From NCBI GenBank assembly GCA_001918745.1, contig MNGN01000052.1, forward strand, positions 1 through 35,885: a stretch of 35,885 bases of DNA, in the 5' to 3' direction. The translations under genes were made by a program, and so were the position numbers. Origin of the DNA: Crenarchaeota archaeon 13_1_40CM_3_52_17. Lineage in GTDB: Archaea > Thermoproteota > Bathyarchaeia > 40CM-2-53-6. The stretch's first letter is position 1; each line of letters begins with the position of its first letter. Of this stretch, positions 1 through 6,862 are shown in pieces. The notes under the pieces were generated by a model, which saw only the letters and a program-made list of their open reading frames with translations, was not told the origin of the DNA and made no database searches.

Positions 1-184
1 TTGCTAGTGGTGTTGCTCGAACCGTACCATCACGAGAATGAGGAAGCAATCTGAAGAAAGAGCTGTACCAGAAAGCCTCTAAGAAAAGGGTGTATGGGTT
101 ATGTGTACCAAACGCTACTAGCAACGTGAATTATTCGCTACTAGGCTCCGAGTGTCTCGATTGAAGTCTCTGAACCGAGTCCTT
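1..184. other. Non-coding stretch downstream of the FKBP gene
   Basis: No convincing gene is visible. Bases 1-10 can pair with bases 114-123 (ten pairs, one of them G-U), which could close a structured RNA cut by the window edge, and CGCTACTAG occurs twice (113-121 and 136-144). The pairing arms lie more than 100 nt apart and the region matches no RNA family I recognise, so this is only a description of what is there. Confidence 0.2.
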
Positions 185-1057
185 CTATCTCTGGTTTTCG
201 GATCCCATCTTAGCGCGCTTTCGAGAAGTGCTCGTTGAAGGCTTCTTTGTCGATGCTTCTTTCTTTTTTGCGGGGGATCTCGGTTTCTTGGGCGCTGACA
301 AGGGTTCTGCCTCCGCTGTCTCTGGAGAAACCTCTGCTGATTTCAAGGTGGCAGGAGGCAATTCTGGTTTTGGCTCGGACCTCTTGAAGACTTCTTGGAA
401 GGCGACCGTATCTATGTCTGGAAAGAATTTCTGCAGGTCCGATGTGACAGCTTTCTTGGCTACTTGTAGTCCGCTTAGATAGAAGGCCTCCTCAGGCACT
501 TCGATTGTGAGATCGGTTTGATGCTTCTTTAGGGCGAATTTTTCCTTAGGTACCTCAGGGATTCTCAGGGCGATCAGATTGAGTATCTTCTCGTTCTCGT
601 TGTCTAGGACTTTGTCGATGGATACGTCGTATACCAGGGTTCGTCCTGCAAGGGGGTGATTGTAGTCGACTTGGACTCGTCCTGCACCTACCGCCCGCAC
701 AACGGCAGGCCTTCCATCAAACTCAACCTGCTGACCGGGAGTCGGGTATTCCTTGTCCCTGAATCGTCTTAGCGGGACTAACCTCATCTTTTGCGGGTCC
801 CGATTTCCGAAACCCTTCTCAGGGGAAAGCTCTACTGTCTTGTTTGTCCCAGGGTCTAGGCCGACGAGAGACTCTTCGAGCCCCTTAGGTAGCCATCCTT
901 CCCCAAGGATGATGAATTTTGGACCAAAAGTTGAGTCTTCTCGATGGATGTGGGATTCCTTGGCGACAGAGTCGAAGGTGGTGTCTACGGTCTCTCCGCT
1001 CTCTTTCACTTTGAGGGTGTAGTTGACTAGGAGGAAGTCTCCTGGTTTGACTGCCAT
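185..1057 (-). CDS. FKBP/SlyD-type peptidyl-prolyl cis-trans isomerase with basic C-terminal tail
   Basis: Cytoplasmic prolyl isomerase and chaperone of the archaeal long-FKBP (SlyD-like) class. The N-terminal half holds the FKBP core, with the GxGxxxPKGLEESLVG-type strand near residues 52-66, interrupted by the insert-in-flap chaperone domain, whose signature VDYNHPLAGR is at residues 130-139. A further alpha/beta C-terminal domain, as in long archaeal FKBPs, runs to about residue 228. The last 60 residues are low-complexity and rich in Lys, Pro, Ser and Thr, presumably disordered. The ATG lies 5 nt after the stop of the aminotransferase gene, so the two are almost certainly cotranscribed. 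Family assignment is secure; client proteins are unknown. Confidence 0.93.
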   Translation of the reverse strand: MAVKPGDFLLVNYTLKVKESGETVDTTFDSVAKESHIHREDSTFGPKFIILGEGWLPKGLEESLVGLDPGTNKTVELSPEKGFGNRDPQKMRLVPLRRFRDKEYPTPGQQVEFDGRPAVVRAVGAGRVQVDYNHPLAGRTLVYDVSIDKVLDNENEKILNLIALRIPEVPKEKFALKKHQTDLTIEVPEEAFYLSGLQVAKKAVTSDLQKFFPDIDTVAFQEVFKRSEPKPELPPATLKSAEVSPETAEAEPLSAPKKPRSPAKKKEASTKKPSTSTSRKRAKMGSENQR

Positions 1058-1062
1058 GGTTC

Positions 1063-2232
1063 TCAGTTCACCTTTCCGGGTAGTCTTGATAGGGTTTCTC
1101 TTGCTGCTTCTAACCCTTCGTCAACTTTGGCCTTGAAACCTAGTTCTGATGTTGCGGATCCTATGGCGCCGACTGTTGTCATTATGTCGGCTGATCCGAC
1201 GTTGCCCATGATTCCAACTCTGAACATTTTTCCTTTCGCTTTCCCGAGGCTTCCGCCGAAGTCTATTCCATACTTCGTTCTTATGAGTTCCCTCACTTTC
1301 CCCTCATCCATCCCCGTAGGACTGTTCACCGCAGCAACAGTATGAGATCGGGATTCCTTCTCCGCGTACAACCCAAGCCCCATCGCTTCCATTCCATTGT
1401 AGACCGCCTCTGCACATATCCTGTGCCGTTCGTAACGAGAGGGGAGACCTTCTTCGAGTATCATGTCGCAAGCCTCGTTGAGAGCGTAGAGAAGACTGAC
1501 AGCCGGGGTGAAGGGAGTGTAGCCATCTTGGATGTATTTCTGATACATCAGAAGGTCGAGGTAGTAGGACCGATTGACCTTTTTCGATTTTATCTTCGTC
1601 CACGCTTTGTTGCTGATTGAGATGAAGGCCAACCCCGGCGGAGTCATCAAACATTTCTGGCTCGCCGTCACACAAATATCCACATTCCAATCATCGACCG
1701 GTAACTTATCGCCGCCCAGAATAGAGATGGCATCCACCATCAAGAGCATGTCGTGGTCCGCGCACATCTCTCCAAGATGTTCGAGCGCCCTGGCCGTTAC
1801 ACCGGTAGAGGTCTCGTTGTACACGACTGCAAGCGCCTTCGCGTCAGGGTTTGCCTTGACAATCTTATCGAAGTCTTCGACTCGTGGTGCTTTACCCCAT
1901 TCCGAGCCCAGAACGACGGGTTTTCCTCCGTAGGCTTTGATGGCCTCGCTCAGCCTTTCGCTGAAGAACCCGTTCACGTTTACGATTATCTTGTCGCCGT
2001 CATCCGTTATGTTTTGGAGAGCGGCCTCGGTGGCTCCGGTACCTGAGGACGTAAGAATGAACATGTCCCCTTTGGTCTCGAAGACTTTCTTGGTCTTACC
2101 GAGAAGCTTGTTGAAGAGTTCCTTGAATTCTGGACCTCTATGACCAATAAGGGGCTTCAGCATTGCCCTCATCACTCGAGGAGGAACGTTGGTGGGACCA
2201 GGTAACATCAGAAGTTTTTGGGTCTCACTCAC
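1063..2232 (-). CDS. Class V aminotransferase (serine-pyruvate / alanine-glyoxylate type)
   Basis: PLP-dependent fold-type I aminotransferase of 389 residues, the usual length for the archaeal serine-pyruvate/alanine-glyoxylate/aspartate aminotransferase family. The N-terminal LPGPTNVPPRV motif (residues 10-20), the SSGTGATEAAL phosphate-binding loop (62-72), the cofactor-ring aspartate in MVDAIS (D167) and the Schiff-base lysine in TASQKCL (K193) are all visible. The likely role is transamination between serine or alanine and glyoxylate, pyruvate or hydroxypyruvate; substrate cannot be read from sequence. It starts with GTG. It is first of a two-gene operon with the FKBP protein, behind a promoter carrying a small palindrome. 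Confidence 0.93.
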   Translation of the reverse strand: MSETQKLLMLPGPTNVPPRVMRAMLKPLIGHRGPEFKELFNKLLGKTKKVFETKGDMFILTSSGTGATEAALQNITDDGDKIIVNVNGFFSERLSEAIKAYGGKPVVLGSEWGKAPRVEDFDKIVKANPDAKALAVVYNETSTGVTARALEHLGEMCADHDMLLMVDAISILGGDKLPVDDWNVDICVTASQKCLMTPPGLAFISISNKAWTKIKSKKVNRSYYLDLLMYQKYIQDGYTPFTPAVSLLYALNEACDMILEEGLPSRYERHRICAEAVYNGMEAMGLGLYAEKESRSHTVAAVNSPTGMDEGKVRELIRTKYGIDFGGSLGKAKGKMFRVGIMGNVGSADIMTTVGAIGSATSELGFKAKVDEGLEAARETLSRLPGKVN

Positions 2233-2253
2233 AAAGTAACCCTGCCGCTAACA

Positions 2254-2286
2254 TTTCGCGAAACGAAGCCGTGATTCTTTTAAGCC
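2254..2286 (-). promoter_or_regulatory. Promoter of the aminotransferase operon with TTTCGCGAAA palindrome
   Basis: Read on the minus strand, a GGCTTAAAAG-type box A lies around 2277-2286. About 20-25 nt downstream, where transcription should start, is the perfect 10-bp palindrome TTTCGCGAAA (2254-2263). A dyad at the start site is a typical repressor position in archaea. Box and dyad are seen; regulation is inferred. Confidence 0.4.
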
Positions 2287-2308
2287 TTAGTCCCGCTTTG
2301 TGAGTTTC

Positions 2309-2330
2309 GCGTCCATTTCACTTTGGACGC
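2309..2330. other. Inverted repeat (7-bp stem, 8-nt loop)
   Basis: GCGTCCA (2309-2315) and TGGACGC (2324-2330) are perfect inverted repeats. The element lies downstream of the small membrane ORF and upstream of the aminotransferase box A, both on the minus strand. It lacks a T-run, so it is either a weak terminator or mRNA end structure, or a protein-binding dyad. Confidence 0.35.
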
Positions 2331-2373
2331 TGCTGTGGCGGACTTGGCACCGAGACCTGTGAACAAGCTCAGA

Positions 2374-2529
2374 TCAGGCTTCTCCCCATGCCAGGAACTC
2401 TCGCTGTCTCTTCTTCCGTTTCGCGAACCTGTGTCTCATGTAAAACGCGTACCCTCCAAGGATAACGAAGACGTCTCCTAGAACGAACGCCAAATCATTG
2501 AGAGATATGATCATGGCGTGTCGAGACAT
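2374..2529 (-). CDS. Possible small single-pass membrane protein (51 aa)
   Basis: An ATG-started frame encodes 51 residues. After a short N-terminus comes a hydrophobic stretch, roughly residues 9-31 (SLNDLAFVLGDVFVILGGYAF), and then a strongly basic segment (MRHRFAKRKKRQREF). That is the expected layout of a small membrane protein with its basic end in the cytoplasm. A second in-frame ATG (M6) would shorten it by five residues. I recognise no family. The gene sits in an otherwise empty 380-nt interval and is followed by an inverted repeat. Only the hydrophobic/basic pattern supports it, so confidence is modest. Confidence 0.38.
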   Translation of the reverse strand: MSRHAMIISLNDLAFVLGDVFVILGGYAFYMRHRFAKRKKRQREFLAWGEA

Positions 2530-2582
2530 TGACCTAGACCATCTCATCTCTGTAACAGTGGATACGTGAACCGGGTGACGCG

Positions 2583-2588
2583 TTTAAG
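2583..2588 (+). promoter_or_regulatory. Box A (TTTAAG) of the SAM hydroxide adenosyltransferase gene
   Basis: TTTAAG preceded by a GC-rich BRE-like stretch lies 27 nt before the ATG at 2616. With archaeal initiation about 25 nt after box A, the transcript would be essentially leaderless. The same arrangement recurs at RtcA, Tag, Kae1, Rpo7 and S27e in this window. Confidence 0.5.
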
Positions 2589-2615
2589 TCCCAGATCACC
2601 TCCCTCGACTCTCTG

Positions 2616-3407
2616 ATGAAAATCGTCACGCTTCTCTCCGATTTCGGATTAAGAGACGGCTACGTTGCACAGATTAAAGGAACTATTCTCGAAGATTGTC
2701 CTGATACCACTATCGTGGACATTTCGCACGAAATCGAACGCCACAATATTCCGATGGGATCGTTCGTTCTTGAAACTACAACTCCATACTTTCCTAAAGA
2801 TACGATACATGTGGCAGTCGTAGATCCCGGAGTCGGAAGCGCTAGAAAGTCGATCGTAGTCGAGTGCGAAACGGCAATCTTTGTCGGACCCGACAATGGG
2901 CTGATGGCCCGAGCAAGCGAAAAGTCAGGACTGGAGTCGATTTATGAGATCCGTGCGCAGGAGTTCCTAAGGAAGCCTTTGTCATCGACGTTTCATGGGA
3001 GAGACGTGTTCGCGAGAGTTGCTGGCATGATCGCTTCTGGTCGGAGACCAGGGGAAGTGGGACCAAGGATCTCCGAACTGGAAAAATTGCCGATATCTCC
3101 GCCTAGACTCCTAGAGAAGAAACTCTTCTGCCAAGTACTGCACGTGGACACGTTTGGGAACATTATCACTGATGCTGACGACAAACTCGTCCGAAGAATA
3201 CCCTTGGAATTCGGAGAACATGTCAATATCTGGTTAGGAAAGCGAAAGTTGCATGCTCAGTACGCAAGATCCTACTCTGAGGTTGGCAAGGGGGCATTGG
3301 CAGTTTTGCTTGGGAGTCAAGGATTCTTGGAAATTGCGGTTAGAGAAGGAAGTGCGAGAGACAAGCTCGACGTGAACCCGTTGGACAAACTGGAACTTCG
3401 ATTCTAG
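2616..3407 (+). CDS. SAM hydroxide adenosyltransferase (DUF62 family)
   Basis: Member of the DUF62/duf-62 family, related to fluorinase and chlorinase, which hydrolyses S-adenosylmethionine to adenosine and methionine using water or hydroxide. At 263 residues it has the normal archaeal length. The N-terminal TLLSDFG motif with D9, the loop HVAVVDPGVGS, the GPDNGL motif and the STFHGRDVFA motif with the catalytic-triad histidine are all present. The C-terminal OB-like domain begins near residue 170 and includes the HVDTFGNIITD motif. It lacks the halogenase insertion loop. The gene stands alone behind its own box A and converges with the NMN adenylyltransferase gene, the two stop codons sharing one CTAG. 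Confidence 0.93.
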   Translation: MKIVTLLSDFGLRDGYVAQIKGTILEDCPDTTIVDISHEIERHNIPMGSFVLETTTPYFPKDTIHVAVVDPGVGSARKSIVVECETAIFVGPDNGLMARASEKSGLESIYEIRAQEFLRKPLSSTFHGRDVFARVAGMIASGRRPGEVGPRISELEKLPISPPRLLEKKLFCQVLHVDTFGNIITDADDKLVRRIPLEFGEHVNIWLGKRKLHAQYARSYSEVGKGALAVLLGSQGFLEIAVREGSARDKLDVNPLDKLELRF

Positions 3408-3928
3408 TTCACTTTGTCAGTCTGGGCTATCTCTCTCATTCGTTCCTCTCCCTTGATCTGCTTGACGTAAGCGGAAACAGATTTTGGCAGGAGTTCTTCC
3501 CAGATTCTTCCCTCTATGATTCTCTTTCTCACTTCTGTTGCAGTAAACGAGGTTCGGTTGAACATGGGTATCTTCTCAACTCGCATGCCTGCCTCTTTGA
3601 GAAGCCTACCTGTCAGAGGCTCGTTCGTGAACACTAGATCAAAACTCGGTGTTTGGGAGAGAAGGTGGGAGACCCATACTTTGTGGAACTCGGCGTCGGG
3701 AAGAGGCAAAACCGTGTATCGGTTCGCATCTATCTTCGCCTCCTTCAGAGCAAGCCGAATCATGGTAATCCGTTCCCCGGCCGTGAACGGGTTCTCGACA
3801 GTGTGACTATCATGCGCGCTTCCCACGACTATGACTAGCTCGTCTACCTTGGTGAGGATGTGTTTTACCGCTTCAAGGTGTCCGAGGTGGAATGGCTGGA
3901 ACCGGCCCACATAGAGGCCAGTCGTCAA
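3404..3928 (-). CDS. Nicotinamide-nucleotide adenylyltransferase (archaeal type)
   Basis: Makes NAD from NMN and ATP, the last step of NAD synthesis. At 174 residues it is the size of the archaeal NadM-like enzymes. The nucleotidyltransferase signature GRFQPFHLGH is at residues 8-17 and the second signature SFTATEVRKR, corresponding to ISSTxxR, lies in the C-terminal third. Start is TTG, three nt after the MGMT stop, so the two genes are translationally close. The stop codon shares the palindrome CTAG with the stop of the convergent SAM hydrolase gene. The start fits the family, since the first strand TTGLYVGRF begins immediately. Confidence 0.94.
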   Translation of the reverse strand: MTTGLYVGRFQPFHLGHLEAVKHILTKVDELVIVVGSAHDSHTVENPFTAGERITMIRLALKEAKIDANRYTVLPLPDAEFHKVWVSHLLSQTPSFDLVFTNEPLTGRLLKEAGMRVEKIPMFNRTSFTATEVRKRIIEGRIWEELLPKSVSAYVKQIKGEERMREIAQTDKVN

Positions 3929-3931
3929 GTC

Positions 3932-4516
3932 TCAGACCCCGGTCGGGATCCAAAGGGCCTCCGCGGAAATCCGATCTCCTTCGATAGGAACGCCCTCTCG
4001 CTCCAGAAGGACTCGCTTCATCTCGCAACCGTAATCGGAAAGGGCTCCTCCAATGGAGTAGTTGCCGATCTCGAGGCTTGCTGGGACTACTCGATGACAT
4101 GGGACGAATAGTGGCCAGGGATTCCTTGCGACACCGGTCCCAACTGCTCTTGGACCAGATTGGATTCGCTTGGCCAGCATTCCATAACTCGCCACCTTTC
4201 CCCTGGGAATCTCCTTCATGCTTTGACAAATGCTTTTCTCGAATTCTGACACACGCTCCCAGTCGAGACGCGTCTTGCTAGCGGTCGGCTTCCCCTCATA
4301 GAAGTCGATCATCTCGTTCAGTGGAACGTTCGACTCGTTCGTGAAACTCTGAATTGGTTGTCCAGGAGCATCAGCACGAAGGTGTCTTACCAAGTTTTTC
4401 TGCGATTTTGAGAATGATGAGGCAAGTAATTTGTCCTGATTACCGATAACCACGCCAAACCAGGTTCCGCCGTGCTCTTTCGTTGCGAGAGTCAGCGTCT
4501 TCATCCGTTGCTTCAC
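3932..4516 (-). CDS. Methylated-DNA--protein-cysteine methyltransferase (MGMT/Ogt)
   Basis: Suicide repair protein that takes the alkyl group from O6-alkylguanine. The first 75 residues form the poorly conserved N-terminal domain. The C-terminal domain has the helix-turn-helix region EIPRGKVASYGMLAKRI, the Asn-Pro hinge ARNPWPL and the acceptor cysteine C140 in VPCHRVV. It is followed by GNYSIGG and the terminal LLEREGV motif. At 194 residues it is slightly longer than E. coli Ogt. Translation can begin at GTG (4516) or at the in-frame ATG four codons later. It precedes NMN adenylyltransferase by 3 nt on the same strand. A second alkylation-repair enzyme, Tag, is encoded at 15.6 kb. Confidence 0.93.
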   Translation of the reverse strand: MKQRMKTLTLATKEHGGTWFGVVIGNQDKLLASSFSKSQKNLVRHLRADAPGQPIQSFTNESNVPLNEMIDFYEGKPTASKTRLDWERVSEFEKSICQSMKEIPRGKVASYGMLAKRIQSGPRAVGTGVARNPWPLFVPCHRVVPASLEIGNYSIGGALSDYGCEMKRVLLEREGVPIEGDRISAEALWIPTGV

Positions 4517-4593
4517 TATTCCTTCAAGAACAGCTCCTTAAAGAATAATATTGCGAGGTTCTCGCTACTGGCCTTGCTTCGTGCCTTTCCGCG

Positions 4594-4923
4594 TTAAATC
4601 CCCAGTTCAGCCCGGAGAAATTCCTTGACGCCATCGTCTCCCCTTGCCTTTAGCCAGACGGGTCCTTGATCATGGTGCAGTTCTAGGGTGAGTGTGAGGA
4701 AGGGGCAGCAGAGTTGTTCGAGAGTAGCCCACTCCGATAATGCGGTGAAGAGCGACGGGTTGTACGGGAAGCGAATTCCATAGCCGTCAGGTAGTTCCTC
4801 AATTTCAAGATGTTTCGCCAGCACGTCTTTCGTCAAGATGTCGTATCGTTTTCTCTGCTCCGTGTCTAGTGCTGACATGTTGCAATAAAGAGAAGAGACA
4901 TCTCTCGTCTGCTGGTTGCTCAT
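4594..4923 (-). CDS. Uncharacterised protein with conserved-looking Cys and CCPF motif
   Basis: A 109-residue soluble protein without signal peptide or membrane segment. It has a CNMSALD stretch (Cys at residue 14), a predicted alpha-beta middle, and an LEQLCCPFLTL segment with adjacent cysteines near residues 72-73. The last third looks like beta-strand followed by a GVKEFLRAELG helix. Three cysteines in such a small protein suggest metal or thiol chemistry, but I do not recognise a named family. It is transcribed divergently from RtcA, and the shared 160-nt promoter region carries spaced ACAGTTA-like repeats. It starts with ATG. Confidence 0.75.
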   Translation of the reverse strand: MSNQQTRDVSSLYCNMSALDTEQRKRYDILTKDVLAKHLEIEELPDGYGIRFPYNPSLFTALSEWATLEQLCCPFLTLTLELHHDQGPVWLKARGDDGVKEFLRAELGI

Positions 4924-4944
4924 CGTCTACCGCATTTCCCACAA

Positions 4945-5033
4945 TCAGTTACTTTTCTAGAGTAGTTAAGCAGCGAAGTTCCTGCACAGTAACTTGGTTA
5001 CGCTACAGTTAGGATAATCCGACAACAGTTACC
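4945..5033. repeat. Cluster of ACAGTTAC-like motifs, about 20-nt phased
   Basis: Related motifs occur at 4945 (TCAGTTAC), about 4962 (AGTTA core), 4986 (ACAGTAAC), 5005 (ACAGTTAG) and 5025 (ACAGTTAC). Starts are 17, 24, 19 and 20 nt apart, close to two helical turns, and GTTAC also appears inverted within 4989-5001. The cluster lies upstream of the RtcA box A in a divergent promoter, so cooperative binding of a regulator is a fair inference. Confidence 0.45.
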
Positions 5034-5050
5034 ACCCAAATCCGAGGAAG

Positions 5051-5077
5051 ACTTAACAGAGCGTCCCGGGGACGCTC
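5051..5077 (+). promoter_or_regulatory. RtcA promoter: box A plus 19-bp palindromic operator candidate
   Basis: Box A ACTTAACA (5051-5058) lies 27 nt before the ATG at 5086, implying an almost leaderless transcript starting near 5080. Directly after box A, 5059-5077 reads GAGCGTCCCGGGGACGCTC, a perfect palindrome of two 9-bp arms around one central base. A dyad between box A and the start site would block polymerase if bound. If instead transcription begins upstream, it would form a strong hairpin beside the start codon. Confidence 0.5.
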
Positions 5078-5085
5078 GGCGAAAG

Positions 5086-6138
5086 ATGATCGAGGTAGAC
5101 GGGAGCTACGGCGAAGGAGGGGGACAAGTTCTCCGAACGGCAGTCGCTCTCGCGGCAGTATTATCGAAGGAGATCCATGTTTTCAATATCCGCGCGGGCA
5201 GAGCCGAACCCGGAATAAGACCGCAACACATGACTGGTGTCAAAGCAGCAGCTCAACTTTGTTCTGCTGATTTGAGCGGGTTAGAGGTTGGTTCTACAGA
5301 GTTTGTCTTCAAACCTGGAAAACTGAGAGCCGGGACCTTCCGGTTTGATGTGGGCACCGCGGGAAGTGTCACCCTCGTCCTTCAAACGCTCATGCCTATC
5401 CTTGCGTTTGCGCCAGGACCAGTCCAATTGGAAATTGCGGGGGGAACAGACGTGAAGTGGAGCCCACCCATCGACTACCTCCGTTTCGTCACATTACCCA
5501 TCCTCAAGAAAGTCGGCTACCACGCTGAGCTTGAGCTAATCAGAAGGGGACATTATCCAAAGGGAGGAGGACTCGTCAAGTTTTCAACCGGAGGCGCGTC
5601 CAAGCTGCAAGCGATGATCTACGAAAAGCCTGGGTCAATCTCGAACATCTACGGGATGAGCCATGCTGTTGCCCTGCCCAGACATGTCGCGGAGCGACAA
5701 GCAGCCGCTGCAGGGAAGAATCTCGAGGAAGCAAAGCTCCCGTCCGCCTCAATAGACGTTGAGGTCGCAAACTATGGGAGACAGTTGAGTCCAGGGAGCG
5801 GGATAGTGTTGTCTGCTGAGACGCAGAATAGGAACATTCTAGGGTCCGACGCTCTCGGCGAGAGAGGAAGACCCGCGGAGGAAGTAGGCTCGACTGCTGG
5901 AAGAATCCTGGTCGAAGAGGTCGAGTCGGGAGCAATGCTGGATCGCCATATGGGAGACATGATGATACCATATCTCCTTCTGGCAAAAGGGGCATCCGAA
6001 GTCTCAGTCTCGCGAGTCACACAGCATGCACGAACGAATGTCAAAGTAGCTGAGTGGCTCACCGGAGGAAGACTGGAACTCCAAGGAGAAATCGATCAAC
6101 CGGGTCGGTTGCGGGTCGAAGGACAAGGCTCTATGTGA
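5086..6138 (+). CDS. rtcA: RNA 3'-terminal phosphate cyclase
   Basis: Converts RNA 3'-phosphate ends to 2',3'-cyclic phosphates through an enzyme-AMP intermediate. The 350 residues match the archaeal RtcA length. Visible are the N-terminal DGSYGEGGGQVLRTAVALA motif, the RPQHMTGVKAA segment, the GGTDVKWSPPIDYL segment around residues 119-132, the HYPKGGG motif, and the catalytic histidine H288 in DRHMGDMMIPYLLLA, where the adenylate forms. The start is the ATG that leads directly into IEVDGSYGEGG. The gene has its own promoter with an unusual palindrome and upstream repeats, and its last bases overlap the end of an inverted, decayed membrane-protein gene. Confidence 0.95.
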   Translation: MIEVDGSYGEGGGQVLRTAVALAAVLSKEIHVFNIRAGRAEPGIRPQHMTGVKAAAQLCSADLSGLEVGSTEFVFKPGKLRAGTFRFDVGTAGSVTLVLQTLMPILAFAPGPVQLEIAGGTDVKWSPPIDYLRFVTLPILKKVGYHAELELIRRGHYPKGGGLVKFSTGGASKLQAMIYEKPGSISNIYGMSHAVALPRHVAERQAAAAGKNLEEAKLPSASIDVEVANYGRQLSPGSGIVLSAETQNRNILGSDALGERGRPAEEVGSTAGRILVEEVESGAMLDRHMGDMMIPYLLLAKGASEVSVSRVTQHARTNVKVAEWLTGGRLELQGEIDQPGRLRVEGQGSM

Positions 6139-6826
6139 TAGCTGACTTTTGTTCGTCTAAAGCTTTCCAGATGCCGCGTGTAATTCCGATCCCTGCTCCG
6201 AAAAAGGAGTATTCCGCCTAGGAGCCAAACAATGGGAACGTAATGTGGGTCCAATTCAAGGGGGCTGAGATAGCGTAAGCAAGAGCCGACCATTTTGGCA
6301 GCTTTCCGGATCGCCAGATGGCCATGGAGAAAAGAATCGCCCCAAAAACCGAGAATAGAACGGAGACGCCGCCGAGCAAGGGCAGCAGTGTTCGATGTGC
6401 CCGTTGCTTCTGAGATTATGTTGACTGCCTGGGGATCACCGCTGAGATAGAATCTCCCTGCGACAGGTGCAGCAAACGCAAAGATGGCCAAAAACGGAAG
6501 GAACAGGCAGAGACCGATCACGCTGAGAACCATGCCTGCAAATGCCCATCTATCGATAGAATTTCTTTCAAGAAACGCGCGCAAGGCTTGGAAGCCGAAC
6601 AGCAAGAAGATCAGGTTGACTATGCCGACGAGGTTTGCGAGATCCACATAGCTTGCAGCCTGAGCGAAACCGGCGGGTCAACAGCAGGGTTGATACCGAT
6701 GCCCGGAACTAGAGCTGCCGAAGCTGCAATGAGGCCCGAGATTGGAAAGGCTAGAGTGCCTATGCGAGTTCGATTCGCGCGTGCGACGTCTAAGGGCGAT
6801 TTGGCCGTCACTGATGAAACGCCCAC
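6131..6826 (-). pseudogene. Broken multi-pass membrane protein gene (two frameshifts and an amber stop)
   Basis: Three reading-frame pieces join into one coherent membrane protein. Piece one (6826 to about 6690) reads IGTLAFPISGLIAASAALVP and ends near NPAVDP. Piece two (about 6690-6395) reads GFAQAASYVDLANLVGIV, then hydrophobic segments to EATGTSN. Piece three (about 6395-6131) reads LLGGVSVLFSVFGAILF and MAIWRSGKLPKWSALAYAIS, then meets an in-frame TAG, after which GAGIGITRGIWKALDEQ continues to a normal stop at 6131. Hydrophobicity and protein-like texture persist in every piece, so decay is recent. It resembles small integral membrane proteins of unknown function. One unbroken frame, 6096-6647, also covers the middle piece but reads a non-membrane-like sequence after residue 85. 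Sequencing error is the alternative, though three lesions would be needed. Confidence 0.72.
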
Positions 6827-6862
6827 ACATCGCTCCTGATTGAATTAATTGATTCTGTGAGG

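Noticed and set aside
113-144. CGCTACTAG direct repeats as an attachment or integration site
   Set aside because: Only nine bases, two copies, with no integrase or tRNA end nearby.
5576-5995. 139-residue frame opposite RtcA
   Set aside because: Shadow of the RtcA gene with Arg/Leu/Ser-rich translation typical of antisense frames.
6200-6215. The in-frame TAG of the membrane pseudogene as a pyrrolysine codon
   Set aside because: The gene also needs two frameshift corrections, and no pyrrolysine machinery is seen in the window. Decay is simpler.
6096-6647. An unbroken 183-residue frame as an intact membrane protein
   Set aside because: After about residue 85 the frame turns Arg-rich and non-hydrophobic, while the neighbouring frame carries the expected membrane sequence. 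It is a frameshifted remnant.
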